DNA from: Thalassia testudinum | Taxonomy: Eukaryota > Streptophyta > Magnoliopsida > Alismatales > Hydrocharitaceae | NCBI GenBank assembly: GCA_037157565.1 | Contig: JAZHRO010000003.1 | Span: forward strand, 37,957,001-38,021,000 | Reading direction: 5' to 3' | Length of the DNA stretch: 64,000 nucleotides | Shown here: in pieces, positions 32,524-45,060 of the stretch | How positions within the stretch are numbered: the stretch's first letter is position 1 | Layout: the number at the start of each line of letters is the position of its first letter | Made by a program: the position numbers and the translations under genes | The notes under the pieces: model-generated | The model's input: only the letters and a program-made list of their open reading frames with translations | What the model was told of the DNA's origin: nothing | Databases searched by the model: none

Positions 32524-33491
32524 GCGGCATCTACGAAGTTCCTTGTGTCATCTTGGAGCCCATGATAAAAGATCTAGACCTGTTGTCAGCGTGGGACACA
32601 ATGATTGGGACATTTTCTCTAATGCTCATGGAATCTCTCCCAAGCCTTGTGCATTTGCTGTCGAGAATTCTGTGAAAATGTGGTGATAGCCTGCCTCAAG
32701 GCATTTGTGTGGCTTACAGGAAAATACTTCTTTAGGAACTCATGTTCCAAAGAAGGCCATGTTTCTATAGGTGTATCCCGTGAAAGTGTTCTATACCAAA
32801 AGGCAGTTTCATCTTTTAATGAAAAGGAGAACATTTTCATCAAAAGCATGTACTGATTATGGCCTTGCAGACCTAGGGTTTGTGCAAGGTTTTTCAACTC
32901 CTCTAAATGCTGAAAAGGGTCCTCAGAAGCAAGAACATGGAAGTGAGGTATAAGTGCAATGATGTTTGGCTTCAGTTTAGTAGCATGGCTCCCAATGGAA
33001 AATCGAACCGCAGGCATAGGATGTGCAACTGCGGGATTATAGTAATCCTATAATTAAGGTATATGAGCCTGGAGACAGGGGTTAGCTAATAGATTAACAA
33101 CTTCAATAAGTTGTTACAATTGTTGTGTAAGTATATTCATCTGAAGTTGTGTATTACACAGGTGTTGTAGGTTTGGTGGTACACCTTTCTCCGGTTGAGG
33201 TTGATTAGGAATGTTTTTACAAGGAGGTGGAAAGTGACATGGAGGTGGAGGTGGTGGAGGATGATGTGCAAAGTGATGAGGATTCTCTTCAAAATCCTTG
33301 AATTATGCTAAGTCGTTATCATCCTCTGGATGAATAGTGTGATGGATGGGAGTTTGAGGCTCAGGAGGTATAGGATTAGATGTGGAAGACATGGAAGAAG
33401 TAGCAGAAGCTTGGGCATCAGCACTCAAGGGGGGAACTAGAGATGGGTTTTGGGATCTCCTATTGTCCATGAGTTCAACTTTTGAAAGCAC
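32524..33491 (-). pseudogene. gag: gag of element C, first (N-terminal) fragment
   Basis: Minus-strand Athila-type gag. The N-terminus is near MDNRRSQNPSLVPP, followed by a Ser/Pro/His-rich part with a Pro run (about 33240) and in-frame stops. The capsid core is open at 32619-33017: HFHVLASEDPFQHLEELK, FSFSLKDETAFWYRTLS, KKYFPVSHTNALRQAITTF, KAWERF. After stops, FYHGL and FVDAA follow to 32524, where element B interrupts. The reading continues at 7529, so the fragments belong to one gene. B's flanking 5-mer GCGGC is the last coding piece here. Confidence 0.9.
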
Positions 33492-34697
33492 GATATGAAA
33501 TAGTCACAGACTTACAAGATGGTAATCTCAATCTCAATCAATCCAAAATCAAAAATCCCAATCAATATCTCAAAATGACAATCACATGACCAAATAACAA
33601 TCAAGCGAGATAAAAACACAGATTTTTTTTCCTAAGGTATGCTACGAAAAGATTATTTGCACAAACAATTCTTTCAATATGACTGTAGGCATCTTAAGGA
33701 AGACCTAGCATAGTTCAGACCTCTATAATCCATCCAGAACCTAGATAAGACTAGCGTGTGAATCCAGATCACTGTGGGTGCTCAAAGAGATGAGATACAT
33801 GTGTGTACCTTAATGTGATCGTGTAGTGTGTAAACGATAAATAAACAATAGATATATGATGTAAAATCAACACACAAGGTATCAATCAGATTTTTAAGTC
33901 TCCTTTTGATTAGATTCAAGTTCTTAAAAGTGTTTTATAGGTAGAATATCTCGCTTATTAGCCTTTTTCAAGAAAGAAATGGTCTTGATTAGTTAAGTCA
34001 AATGCGATGATGGTAGGAGCTAAGAAGCAATAGAAATCATAATTGACTCCAGCACTCAACAAGTAAAGCAATTTGACAGAGAAGATAAATCTTGCAGGAA
34101 AGATGCAATCTACGAATGAATGCCTAAGGATATGTTGCTGCTAGATAAAGGATGAAGTATTTTTGGTATTTTTGATTTTCTATTTTTTTTGAGTTTTAAT
34201 ATTGCAACAATAAAATAAAATAAAAAATCAAAGCGAATCAGAAAAACCAAGTCGATGAGAGATGAGAAAGAGAGAGAAATCGACAGGCCAAGTGATTACA
34301 CAAATGCATGAGAACAAACTCTCACAAATTATGCTTAACAAAATAATCCTAAGATAAAACCTAAGCCTAAACTAATAGCTATACTATACTAAGAAAAATA
34401 GGAAAGTTGCAGCTCCATCGGGCAAAACATCGCCAAGAAGTCGAGTTTGAGGCACAATGAAACCTTCAGGAAGCAGAACTCCTCGAGGAAGACGACACTC
34501 CTACTTCTAGTTAAGTGCTGCAGAAAATAACAAATGATTAGTAAGACGATTATATACAAACAAATCAAAGAATATAATGAATGAAAGAATTTATATACAA
34601 CAAAGAATTTGAATAAAAGAATCAATATATACAAGGAAAATAGAAATATGTATAAAAGAAAGAATAAAATAAAATTTTTGGCAAATAAAGAGTTGCC
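33492..34697 (-). other. 5' leader of element C
   Basis: About 1.2 kb, AT-rich, no gene visible. The frame at 34389-34634 is hydrophobic low-complexity and I do not regard it as coding. Confidence 0.6.
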
Positions 34698-34715
34698 TCC
34701 ACGGCAACAGCACCA
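34698..34715 (-). other. Primer binding site of C, diverged tRNA-Asp type
   Basis: Minus strand reads TGGTGCTGTTGCCGTGGA, preceded by GATCATTTT. Three differences from the site in A (C to T, C to T, G to T), at the right place between LTR end and leader. Confidence 0.75.
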
Positions 34716-34719
34716 AAAA

Positions 34720-35740
34720 TGATCGATGATTTGGACCGTATGTTAATTAGGGTTAATTATTCGTGTCGTAGTATAGTCGCAATCCAGACGAATGTCTTTT
34801 TATTTATGCATAATTTTTACTAGTTTTATTCCAGGTTATTCACTGGAAGGCAGTTATTTATATGCATCACTCTCTATTATCCAAAAATGATCTTTTATTC
34901 CATAAATGTCAATTTTATATACAAATTAATGAATAATAAATTAAAGAATCAAAGAATGTACTGATCTAAGTTAACTACGAACAAGAATGAATTAATTAGT
35001 GCTAATGACAATGTCTTAAGAATATTTATAGGTAAAAAAGGCATCAAAAACCAATTTAAACTAAGTTGGTTTTGTTATGTATGCTATTCTAAGCAATGCC
35101 TCAATGTAGGCATGAAAATACTAAATATACAATATACTAACATATACACTATGTACATTGATGTATATAAGCGTCACTAAAGAACCTTAAAAGCATATAC
35201 AAAACTAAGGCAAAAATAGTGTATATTATACTTAAACTGCTTATATACATGTATGCATACTTACTAATACCTATACTATAAATATATACAACACCCGCAG
35301 TACACCTATACTTAAGTTAACACACATAACACATGCACGTAACACTAACACTTAAACACGCGCACACGCTAACACTATACACTTAACCATAGTTAAAGTA
35401 TAACTAAAACAAAAATTTATTTGATTCGCAGGCCCACCATCATAGGATAAACAACCTACTAGGGCTGGGATCGAACCATTACTAGGCAGGACCTAGTTAA
35501 TTTATTGTGGATTAGTGTATATGTAGTTTTCAACTTAATTATTTTGGCCCACAAAGCATGACTCCTATCCCATCCCCATACGGGCCCACACAGGCATGCA
35601 CATACACGCACACACATGCACCCACACATGCATATTATATTTGTGCCCATTGATGATGAACAACAAGGTCAACGGCGTGATTATTTAAATGTAGGAGCAA
35701 CAATTTTGATGCCCACGATGTGGGACTAAACATGCCCAAT
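34720..35740 (-). repeat. 5' LTR of element C, promoter-proximal part
   Basis: On the minus strand it ends AATCATCGATCA before the primer site. Going upstream there is an AT-rich TTTAAATAAT box (35681-35690) and, 26 bases further, TAGTCCCACATCG (35716-35728 on the plus map), as in element A. The upstream limit is not visible; AT-rich DNA continues to the LINE fragment and may be part of the same LTR. Confidence 0.6.
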
Positions 35741-36524
35741 TTAGGCACGATTTATCGTGTGAGTTTAGCACTTTGATGCCTTAATTTAGGTACTTAATTC
35801 ATCATTATTTTTTAATTAAATTATATAATCTTGAAGCCTATACATAGGGCTACCTATTGATACATTGTATTTACAATAATTAATTATTTAATTATATTTA
35901 CAAAATCATTTATGTTACTGAATTATACAAGTTAATTTGGCACTTAATTCACTGATTAATGTACAAATTGATAATGTAATAACTCAATTGCCTTATAATT
36001 TAGGTTATATACATTATTAACTATTTATTGCAGACTTTTAATTTATTTTTAGTTACTTAGTTTAATTTATATACATTTAAATAAATGTTTTACCTAGATA
36101 AATACATAATTACGATGTAAATGCTATTATATAGTATAAATACATTATAAATATATTGAAAATACTTGCAATTATAGCATACAATTGTACAACATAATTT
36201 ACTTCAATAATTTATTAATTTACTAATTTAATTTATATTAATTTAATAATCTAGCTATTTAACTTAGAAGCGTAAATATATACAATAAATACACAAATAA
36301 ATAAATGTAAGGGTATGTTACATATATTATAATTACCTTATTATATCTTTCAAAAAAAATAATTACCTTAATATACACATACATTTATAAATATGATTAT
36401 ACATATATACGTATCCCTTTATAATTACGTAGGTATATGTATAATTAATGTAAATAAATAAATGTATAATTATATAATTATAATATATACTGTTTGAGAA
36501 GGTATAATTATACTGTTTGATACG
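35741..36524. other. AT-rich stretch, nothing identified
   Basis: Mostly A and T with many TTTAATTTA and TATA-like words and no credible frame. It may belong to C's LTR, because similar AT-rich sequence resumes after the LINE fragment (about 37800-37990). Confidence 0.4.
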
Positions 36525-37700
36525 ATTTCGAGCAAATTGGAAGGATGGAGCAGTCATTATTTATCAAAAGGGGGAAGGCTCATCTTATTAAACTCAATGA
36601 ATACATCAATCACGGTATTCTTTTTTTTCTGTATTCAAGGTGCCAAAGTCAATTTGGAAGAGACTTGATGTAATGAGAAAGAGGTTCTTTTGGAAGGGAG
36701 CCTCTCATCAAGGTCAATTTTTTCAACCCATCAAATGGGACCTAGTGTGCTCTCCAAAAGATTATGGTAGCATGGGGGTTCGATCAGTCAAAGAATTCAA
36801 TGAAGCTTTACTTTTGAAATGGGCAATCAAACTGTTAGAAGTGGAGAAAAAGCTTTGGACAGAGATAATCAATGAGAACTATGGGACCTCAAATGATGAG
36901 ATGAACCAGTTGCACCTGTCCACACCCTCCCCTTTTTCGACTTCAGTGGTACGTGCCATGTCTGAGAATTGGAATATGTTCAAATCGGTGCTAGGCGATG
37001 GGAAGAACTTCAAATTTTGGCATGAGAAATGGGCCCCTTTTGGGGTGCTAAAAGACAAAGATCCACTTGCATATTCAGCTGCTCTTGATAAACAAGTGGT
37101 GGTAAACGATTACTTGGAAGTGGAACCAAGCCAGTGGAAAATCAATGATTCCGAAGTCTATAGGTATGGAATGAGAACATGGGAAGATAATGAATGATTG
37201 TTGCAGGAATTGAGTGCTTTTAGGCCCACACCTGAGGAGCAAGATACATATAAGTGGAAGGGGATTTTCACACCAACAGCAACATATGAAAAGCTTATAA
37301 TTTCATCTCAATCAGCCGAAAGTGACGTGATTGGAATGAAACTTTGGAATTTGAAGGTTCCCCTGAAGGTCCATTTTTTTTTTGTGATTGTACAGAAGAG
37401 ATGGCTTGATAACAGGTGACCTACGCCATAGAAGGATGGGGACTCCTACCCAATTTTGTCAACTTTGTGGACTGCATAATGGTAGTAGTCGACACATTTT
37501 CTCTTCATGTACGGTTACAGATTATGGGTGGAGAGCTGTTTGCAGAGAACCGATCCCCACTTGGGAAATTTTATGGGATTCTTTTTTATTATTTAATAAG
37601 CCACATATGTGTATGGTGGCAGTGCTATGGTGTGTGTGGAGAGTGAGAAATGAGCATTTATTTCAGGAGAGGTAGGTGTGCGTGGAACATACTGTGAGAA
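36525..37700 (+). pseudogene. 3' fragment of an L1-type LINE (RT end plus zf-RVT region)
   Basis: The first 100 bases keep pieces of the reverse transcriptase C-terminus (KGGRL then LNS). From 36640 the segment reads IPKSIWKRLDVMRKRFFW-like, KWDLVCSPKDYGSMGVRSVK, ALLLKWAIKLL and DGKNFKFWHEKW, the usual post-RT part of plant L1 ORF2. After an in-frame stop at 37195 come WNLKVPLKVHFF and, in another frame, CQLCGLHNGSSRHIFSSC (about 37460-37510), the Cys/His zf-RVT motif, then WCVWRVRNEHLFQER. At least one stop and two frameshifts. No endonuclease domain, so it is 5'-truncated. No poly(A) tail or target duplication was seen. Confidence 0.85.
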
Positions 37701-39219
37701 ATTGCTGGTCTCTCATACATTTGTAGGGATCCACCCTATAATTGTTTTTCTATTTAATTATAGCAAATAAAAGCTCTCACGGACAACTATTGGTGATTTG
37801 ATAGCCCTCCTTCCAGTTTTAAAAAATAATTATAATATATATAGTTTAACTCAACATAAATATTTATTTAACTAAATATAATAAGTATATAAGTTACTTA
37901 TGTACATTATAAGTATATAAGTTACTATTTACAGTTATCTCAATGTTAAATTATATTTACAAGTATAAATACTATATACAAAGTATTTATATGCATTTTT
38001 GGGTGTTTTCATATTTTTATGGTCTTTTTGTGGTTTATAGAGACAGAGGAAGAGAGAGAAAAGGTGAGAATAGAAGAAAAAGGACTCTTTTTGGTGTTTC
38101 ATTGTGTTTTTCTTTTATTCAATACCAGAAGAGACTTAATCGTCTACTAGTACATTCTACCAATTAGAGAGCTCAAAACTTACTCAAACTTGATGCACTC
38201 CTAAAACTAGCACTAATTTAACTCAAGGCATATTTATTTTAGTCATTTACAATAATTTTGCATTTTTTGAGGTATTTACAAACTGACACTATACATGGCT
38301 TGAATGAATGTGAAAATTGGAACCTAAGCTATGAATTTAGTTTGACAGGTTGAAAGTGAGATATAAATGTTAAAAAGCATTCAGACATCATTATACAACA
38401 AGATCAAGAAATTGAGCATAATTTTCAACCTTGAATTTCACTAAAATCTAAGATTATATAGATAACACAATAAAAGGCTATTGAGAGAGAGTTTCAACAT
38501 CAAGTACAAGCCATTTTTTAGATCAAATCTGAACCATAACAGTACATGAAAGCTTTTGACATTAGGTTCTATATTACAAAACACCAATAGCTAAAAAAGG
38601 CCCTCAAACTCAACTCAAATGATGCAAAATTCTAGTCCAACAGTGCAATTGTTGCTGTAGTTGTTGTCAACTGCTTAGATCGAGCCTTTAAGGTCTGGTA
38701 TGAGGCAAGTGAAGACCATCTTAGATCTGCAAAATTAGATCTAAGGAATATTCATCCCTGAAAACTCATTTCATCAAAAAATCACCTGAAATATGAGATT
38801 AAATCATTCTGAAAATCCATTCAGACAGAGATAGAAAGAGCAATTGTTGCTGCCAAAAACTCTTTAGATCCAATCAAACTTCAAAACACTAGAAAATGAC
38901 TCAAAATCAATTGCTTAATTATCAGGAACCATCTTTCCATCTCAATGAAAACACTAATGCATTGATTGAATGCTTGAATTCCTGGAATCACATCAGATCT
39001 GGATGTTGGATCAGACATCCCAGATCTAAATCAAACCAATCAAATATGAATTTCATGTGCCACAAATCGTATCTTAAAGGTTTGGAACTCAAAAGAAAAC
39101 ATATTGCAGCTGGAAATCCTAGAAACCTTGATTAATCCCTTCCCTTATGTTATAGACAGCATGAAGGGAAGGAATCAATATAGGTGTTCAAATCATTTTG
39201 AAAACATTCCTAGACCTTT
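37701..39219. other. Unassigned sequence, AT-rich at left
   Basis: 37800-37990 resembles the AT-rich sequence left of the LINE. 38040-38110 has a purine-rich patch. From 38180 on it is ordinary AT-rich intergenic sequence with many AAATCTA/CAGATCTAA words. The frames at 37943 and 38896 have no recognisable features. Confidence 0.4.
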
Positions 39220-41081
39220 GTTAATATATCACAAACCTCATTAAACTTCTACAAGTCAGATTAAATCAATATGAATTGAAATCAAAGTGTAGCCGACCTG
39301 TGCACTTGATTTGGGTTCGCATAAGTTATCTGATCACTTTGAATCCCTGCACACCATTGATTCATGTTCAGGGATCCTAGGCAATACTATAAAAGCATTG
39401 GAGTCATTACTAGAGCCTCAAATCAGTGCAACTGATTTTCCTTGGCTCTAGCTATCAGTGATGAACAGAACTCAGGATCTAAGGTGGAAATTAGGCATAA
39501 ACGCTACTCTTAATAAAAATTCAATTAAAATAGTTCATGCCCATCACCATTAGTCTAATCAAACAAATACCTACTTAATTTTATCATTCAGATTAGATTA
39601 AAATTGAATTCATCCAAAAATTCTTCAATCAAATCTAATATAAATGCTCAAATTGGTTTAATTCAAAGCATGGAAAGGGCCTTTGTGATCTCATGGTGTG
39701 AATGGAAGACACTTTCATGGACTTAGCACTCCATTAGATTTGAGAGCTACTAAGCTTCAGATCTAATCGATGCTCAGGTTGATGGAATGATCAGTGGATT
39801 AAAACATTGACTGAAAAAGATGAATGTGATCGTGAGGTGAAGGGGAAGCTGTATGAACATATGAGTGCGAATGAATTCACCTTTCTGATATAAATTGATT
39901 AGAGAGGTCCAATCGAGGGATGCTAACACTACATCTAATCTACTCCTAATTCTAACTAATCAAGTGATTAATTCTAATCTAAACTATCTAAATTACACTA
40001 AAAAGCATTTAAATCTAACTAGAAAGTAGTAAACTAATCTATGAAAGTAGTAAAGTCCTATCTAACAGAGGAATGGGATTCTTGGGTTGCTGTTGGTCAT
40101 TGTAGTGATGAAGGGGGAGGAGAGAGTCTCCAATGGAGTGAACGAGGTCCTTGGATCCAGAGTTGGTGGCTATGGTGATGAATTGAGGAAGGAGACACCG
40201 CCGCTGTTATCGGTGGTCGATGAAGGGTAGAAAGGAGTTGGAGATGTGGATGAAAGGATCGGATCAAGGGGGGAGTCGATAGCGATTGTAAGAGCTTAGG
40301 GATGCCTCTTATATATGTGTAAGGGAGATCTGGGCACCAGATCAGTGGGCCATAGACATTGAGGGCATCAATGCTTGATGAGTGGGCTTAAGGGTGTGAG
40401 AAAGTTTAGGATCAATGTGAGTCATCCGATGTGATCTAGGAGGTGCCACAAAGGTGTAGGCATCAGCGATGGCACCTCAATGGAAGATCCATTGTTGATC
40501 TGATGTGGAAGAGAATGGGCGATCCTGGTCTTCTGTGTTCTTCACGAGGAACAATGAAGAGGAGGCGGACAGCAGGTGTGTTGGGTTATTTACACAAGAG
40601 GCCCTCAAAGTGAAATGGTATGAATTTTGTAAAGGGAATCCATTAGTGATTATTTTCATAACGAAGAGGTCCTTAAAGGCTTTCGAATGGGTCCTTTGAA
40701 TGTTTTGGCTTAGAAAGTGTGAAGGACTTGAAATGGGATAATGGCCTAAATGTAAATCATTGAATCTAAGATTCTAATGAAGTCAAAATGCACTAATTTT
40801 TTTATGTAAGGATAATTGAACTTATTAAAAGTGAATCCAACCATTTATTTGTACTTTCAAGGTCATTTTTGTGTTCAATTAGTATTTAGTTCATTCATTT
40901 AAATTAAAGGTATAGAACATCTCAAAATTGACCTAATTATGAGTTTTTAGCACAAATTAAGCATTTTAGGTCATTTTCATTAATTACTACACTTAACCTT
41001 TTATTATGTTAATATGATATTGTTTAACTTAGATTATAGCTTAACTTAGGCATTTTAGATATGATGAGCCATAATTCATCA
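39220..41081 (-). repeat. Probable minus-strand LTR (element H), left boundary uncertain
   Basis: The right end is convincing: on the minus strand it starts TGATGAATTATGGCTCATCA, close in style to the A-type LTR start, and cuts a CACTA transposase relic at 41081/41082. A TATA-like CATATATAAGAGG stands on the minus strand at 40305-40319, followed downstream by a pyrimidine-rich stretch. The left end is proposed at 39220 because ACCTT precedes TGTTAATATATC there and ACCTT (41082-41086) also follows the right end. That match is short and could be chance. Confidence 0.4.
40305..40319 (-). promoter_or_regulatory. TATA-like box of putative LTR H
   Basis: Minus strand CACATATATAAGAGG, about 770 bases from the LTR start. 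Confidence 0.4.
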
Positions 41082-41682
41082 ACCTTATCAATGCTAAACG
41101 AGTGTTATCAAACATTTCAACTCTTCTAAATCTATGGGATGACGAATGCGACCAACTCGTGACTTGTTATCCAGATACCATGTCATCAAATTCCTAGTTC
41201 TACTTGAAATAAAAAGGCATTGAAGCCTAGGAATTAATGGAAAGCAACATAGAACCTTCTCAAGCTATTTCTTGGCCCTTGTATTTTGTGATTTTCCCAC
41301 TTTATATCTGTCCACACCACACTGTGGACAACTACTCAACTCTACATATTCATTTCTGTATAACACAATCATTTAGACATGCATCAATTTTCTCTCAATT
41401 TAAACCAAGGACACGAATTTGTTTCTTTACATCATACCATGTCTATGGATAACCTTTCAGATTTTTTAAAACCTCTCCAATGAATTCATGCACCTCAAAC
41501 AACAATTTAGAGGTCGACCTATTCATAAGCTTCATCTGAAATAACTTCAAAAGAAATGACAATCTCAAAATGGGTGTGATATCGGGAGCAATAGGTTCAT
41601 CTGTAGCCTTAATAGCATCATATAGCTGATTATAAGTTTCAACACTAGCTAAATCTTTAACTGCTACTTGACTGTTGCAAAA
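41082..41682 (-). pseudogene. CACTA (En/Spm) TNP2-type transposase relic
   Basis: Minus-strand reading from 41682 gives AVKDLASVETYNQLYDAI, TPILRLSFLLKLFQMK and TWYDVKKQIRVLGL, then EKIDACLNDCV (about 41420-41400). After a one-base shift come EYVELSSCPQCGVDRYK and VLCCFPLIPRLQCLF, then RIRHPIDLEELK near 41130. These are the diagnostic N-terminal blocks of plant TNP2-like transposases (EKIDACxNDC, CPxCG, RYFPLIPRLQRL). At least five stops. It is cut on the left by H and on the right by F, so only about 200 residues remain. No terminal CACTA repeats are in view. Confidence 0.8.
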
Positions 41683-43049
41683 TGACGCGTTTGTATAAAT
41701 CGCTCATTGTAGCACATTTTACGACGTCAATTTTAAATAAAAGTTAGCGAACATGAGTCCAAGTGTTAAACATAGGGAGGCAAGATTCTGAATCATTTAA
41801 TTACTTCAATGTCACAAAAATATGTCAATTTGTTCGCTTGCAAAATGAATAGAGAAAGAGAGTGAGGGGGAGATAGGGTTAGAGAATCATAATAACTCAT
41901 TGCAAAGACAAGATATCAAAAACACATTCAATTGATTATCAAATGTCATGTTCAACCAAATATACATGACCACTTGAATGTACGGAATAACTACAACTAT
42001 CAAAGAATGAAAACTAAATGGAAGGTGGTGGATGTCGTAAAGATAGCCACAGCAGTGGAGGGACTTCCGTTGGTGGCTTGGCATCTTTACAACCTTGCTT
42101 GGGATTTCTATGGAGTGGTGGAATTGCTTAGATAGAAGATAGGCACAAATGAGAGGGGTAGGTCCCTTTTTATTGTGGAGGAGAGGGCTAAAATTTGTCC
42201 TCGATTCAATAGCGACATTCAAAATGTTGCTATAGACCCACTGCAAGCGTCACCCTAACCCTGCCCTCGTGCCTTCAACAAATGCACAGCTGCCATCCAT
42301 GCACTCTGCATGTGTGCTGCTTAAGTCATCTGATCCTTGATCAGATGGCCAGGATTGCATCTCGTTTGCTACCACGATCGCATCCTGCGTGCGTTGGATT
42401 GAGCATGCTTGAGTGCGTGATCGTGCGCATTTTGCGCAGAGGGCTGGATGGCGCTCAACATGCCCATTTTTTGACCATTTGATTGCGATCAAACGATCCA
42501 ATTTCAATTGGCATGGTGTGGAGGATGCAGCAGGATTCGATCCCTTACCACTTGCTTGCGAGTGGCTTGCCCACCCGCTGTGCTGCAAGTGCGATTGGTC
42601 GTAAAGATGACAAGGTGCTAGAGTGGTGGCAACCATTGGATGATGATCGTGCGGTGGTGAATGCGTAATGAAGGATCAACTAAAGCATGATGGAGAGAGG
42701 AAACAGGTGCCACCTGTCACATTTGGGGGAGTTGATCAGTAGATCAATGGTGAGAACATCTTGATCTTGTTGTGGGAGCTACAAAGGTCAGATCTAGGTG
42801 ATTTTGAATCCGTTGGACTCTATTTGTCGATCCAGATCCATCCGTATAGTCCGATTGCTCATCTGAGACTTGTTTCAATATGGACTTGTACTTAAGGTTG
42901 TTAAACGTGATTTTAAGCAAATTAAATGTAAAGATCACGCAATATGCATGCAATACTCCCAAGCCTAATATAATATGTCATTATTGCACATGTACCCTTG
43001 AAATTGACTCTAATTAGTAATATTAACACTGATAATTGTAGATTCATCA
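41683..43049 (-). repeat. 3' LTR of element F (1367 bp, minus strand)
   Basis: On the minus strand it starts TGATGAATCTACAATTATC just after the polypurine tract and ends CAAACGCGTCA before the CACTA relic. The outside 5-mer is CAAAA (41678-41682); the other copy is not in the window. It shares the AGCAACATTTTGAATGTCGCT region and a TATA-like box (minus strand CACAATAAAAAGGGACC, about 42162-42178) with the LTRs of D and E. The frame at 42250-42636 is not a gene. Confidence 0.78.
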
Positions 43050-43066
43050 TGCCCCCATGCCCAGCC
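43050..43066 (-). other. Terminal polypurine tract of F
   Basis: Minus strand GCTGGGCATGGGGGCA directly before the LTR start, preceded by GGGGCTAGCAAGG. Confidence 0.75.
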
Positions 43067-43940
43067 CTTGCTAGCCCCTAGCAAGGTTTAACCTAAATGC
43101 TATTTACAATTAGAAATTGATCACTTAGGTAGAAGTTGCTTGTCAATCAGAGGAAATTTCTACTAAGAACCTAACTTGGAAAGACTCAACAGTGCCTGGT
43201 TTGCCTACCAAAATGTAGACCACCCAAGTCCTCGCCTTACTTTTTATAGAAGAAACTATATATTTTTTCTTTTTCATCTTTTCTAATTTTTTGGATTTTT
43301 TGAGTTGAGGATTTCGAAGTAACTTTTTACGGCTACCCAACCCATCTAAGACTTGAGAAGGACTCTTCTTAATAAGCATCTTAATGTGAAAGTGATAGAC
43401 TCAATGGCAATTAGAATAAACTTCGAGTTTCTACGCCCCTAGGTGACCAAAAAATTCTGCCTTAAGGTTTATCTTTTTGATCAGTATCTTTCTCCCTACT
43501 TTTCTTTTTATCTTTTATGGGGTCAACACAAGGGTGAACCCGGTGTATATCTCCTCGGTTTATTCTACTTCCCCACTTCTTTCTCTAAGTGTTTCATGAA
43601 TTATTTGTCCATTTTGTGAGCTAGGCTCTAGACAACTAGTTGATGAGCTGTTACCACCGAAAACTTGCCAGCCACACTCGTGCGGTGAAGTGTGGATTAT
43701 TTATTTTTATTTTCTCCTTTTTGTTTTCTTTTATTTTTTTTTTTAGTGTCATTTTTTTATTTTTCTGAGTAGGTGGCTTCCCTTATCTAAAATTTACCTA
43801 GAGGTAATAAAAGAGAATGATCCAGTGGCTGGGCTTTGGACAATTGGCTGACGAGCTATTACCACTAACCACTTGCCAGCCATACCACCCTAGAAGGTTA
43901 ATTAGCTACTCAATTTCCATTGGAATCACTGATGAGTGAG
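43067..43940 (-). other. Conserved structured 3' module of F, LTR-proximal part
   Basis: On the minus strand this has both copies of the block of about 57 bp (43829-43887 and 43621-43676), separated by an A/G tract (plus-strand T/C run, about 43700-43760), then AGGGAGAAAGATACTG and CATTTTGGTAGGCAAACCAG, in the same order as in D, B and E. It is interrupted at 43941 and continues at 46546. Confidence 0.7.
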
Positions 43941-44616
43941 TGTTTGCACCTCAAAACACGCCTATAAGAACGCCTTCTTATGCTATTTTCTAGCATTAAC
44001 TATGTATATTATAATCCTGTAGTTGCATTTGTAAAAACGCTTGCATGCATGCATTTAATTGAGAGGAGAAGAGAATGGAATAAATGGCTTGCATTTTTAC
44101 ATTTTTCTTCAAGTGTCTCTTTGCAAAAGTCCCCTCTCCATATTTTATTTTCATCTTTCTTTCTTCTTCCCACGGTTTTTCTTCTTCCCGCGGCTGAATT
44201 TCCTCCCGCAGCCGCATGCAGCACTCCCGCCTCTCCCTGCTGTCCTTCCCGCGCCTCTCCCTGCAGCAGCCACTCTCCAACGCCTCTCCCTGCTGCTGCC
44301 ATGCCTCCCCGCCATGCTCTCCTCCTCTATAAAGCCGCAGCTCTTCCTCGCGACGAAAGGAGGGACGTTGCTGCAATACGCAGCTGCGGCAGCTGCTGAA
44401 AAATCGCCACGCTGCAGTCCACCACCTTCCTCGCCCATTCTCCCCTCCCATACGCCGATCCTCCGTCGAGGAGGCACCCGACGAGCAGGAGAACCCACTG
44501 TGGTGCACACCACCACAGTGGGAGCACCACCGCCCAGCTCTTCAACGAGCCGGTGGGCGTGGTGTGTTCTTTTCTCTTCGTTTGCATCTCCACGCCATTG
44601 CTGCCGCTTCAAGGTC

Positions 44617-44672
44617 CGAAGCTTGAAGCAGCAGCAGCAGCAGCCCAGCGGCGACAGCAGCAGCAGCAGCAC
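44617..44672 (+). repeat. CAG/GCA-rich trinucleotide tract
   Basis: Two runs of CAG interrupted by CCCAGCGGCGA. It is within the GC-rich portion of the LTR-like insertion. Confidence 0.75.
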
Positions 44673-44680
44673 CCCCGCCT

Positions 44681-45060
44681 CCTCCGCGACCTTCCCCGCA
44701 GGCGCACAACCCTCCGCGCGCGCCTGCAGGCCCGTTCCCCGCCTCCGTCTCCGTTCTGTCCACGCCACAGTTGCAGCCGCAGCAGGCCGCTGCGCGCACT
44801 GCAGCGGCCGGCTACGGCCTCGCGCCGACCCCCGCGACCCTCCGCGACCACTGCAGAACCTCCCCTCGCACCTCCGCGACCTTCCCCGCAGGCGCTCAGC
44901 TCTCCGCGCGCGCCTGCAGGGCACTTCCCCGTCTCCGCCTCTACTCTGTCGCCTCTGCAATTCCACCCGCGACAGGCCGCTGCGCGCACTGCAGCGGCCG
45001 GCCAGGCCCTCGCGCCGACCCCCGCGAACCTCTGCAACCCTCCGCGACCGACTGCAGACT
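44681..45060 (+). repeat. Two tandem copies of a ~190-bp GC-rich unit
   Basis: Unit 1 from 44681 and unit 2 from 44871 both start CCTCCGCGACCTTCCCCGCA and both contain CCGCTGCGCGCACTGCAGCG and CTCGCGCCGACCCCCGCGA. Confidence 0.8.

Larger units (their letters stand above)
32524..35740 (-). mobile_element. Element C: 5' part of a minus-strand Athila-type element
   Basis: From right to left on the plus map: LTR with promoter-like boxes (at least 34720 to 35740), tRNA-Asp-type primer site (34698-34715), leader (33492-34697), and gag. The rest of gag lies at 7404-7529 and 5594-5681, displaced by insertions, and pol must be beyond the left edge. It is the oldest recognisable element of the left half, since B, D and a SIRE-like element are all inserted in it. 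The outer boundary of its LTR could not be found. Confidence 0.8.

Noticed and set aside
34389..34634. Hydrophobic 81-codon minus-strand frame
   Set aside because: It lies in C's leader and reflects AT-rich composition; not supported as a membrane protein.
38896..39135. 79-codon frame as a small host gene
   Set aside because: No recognisable motif, no context such as introns or a conserved start, and ordinary AT-rich composition.
38421..41089. TCAACCTT at 38424 and 41079 as target duplication of the LTR H
   Set aside because: The enclosed segment would not start with TG and end with CA. ACCTT with TG at 39220 is preferred, though still weak.
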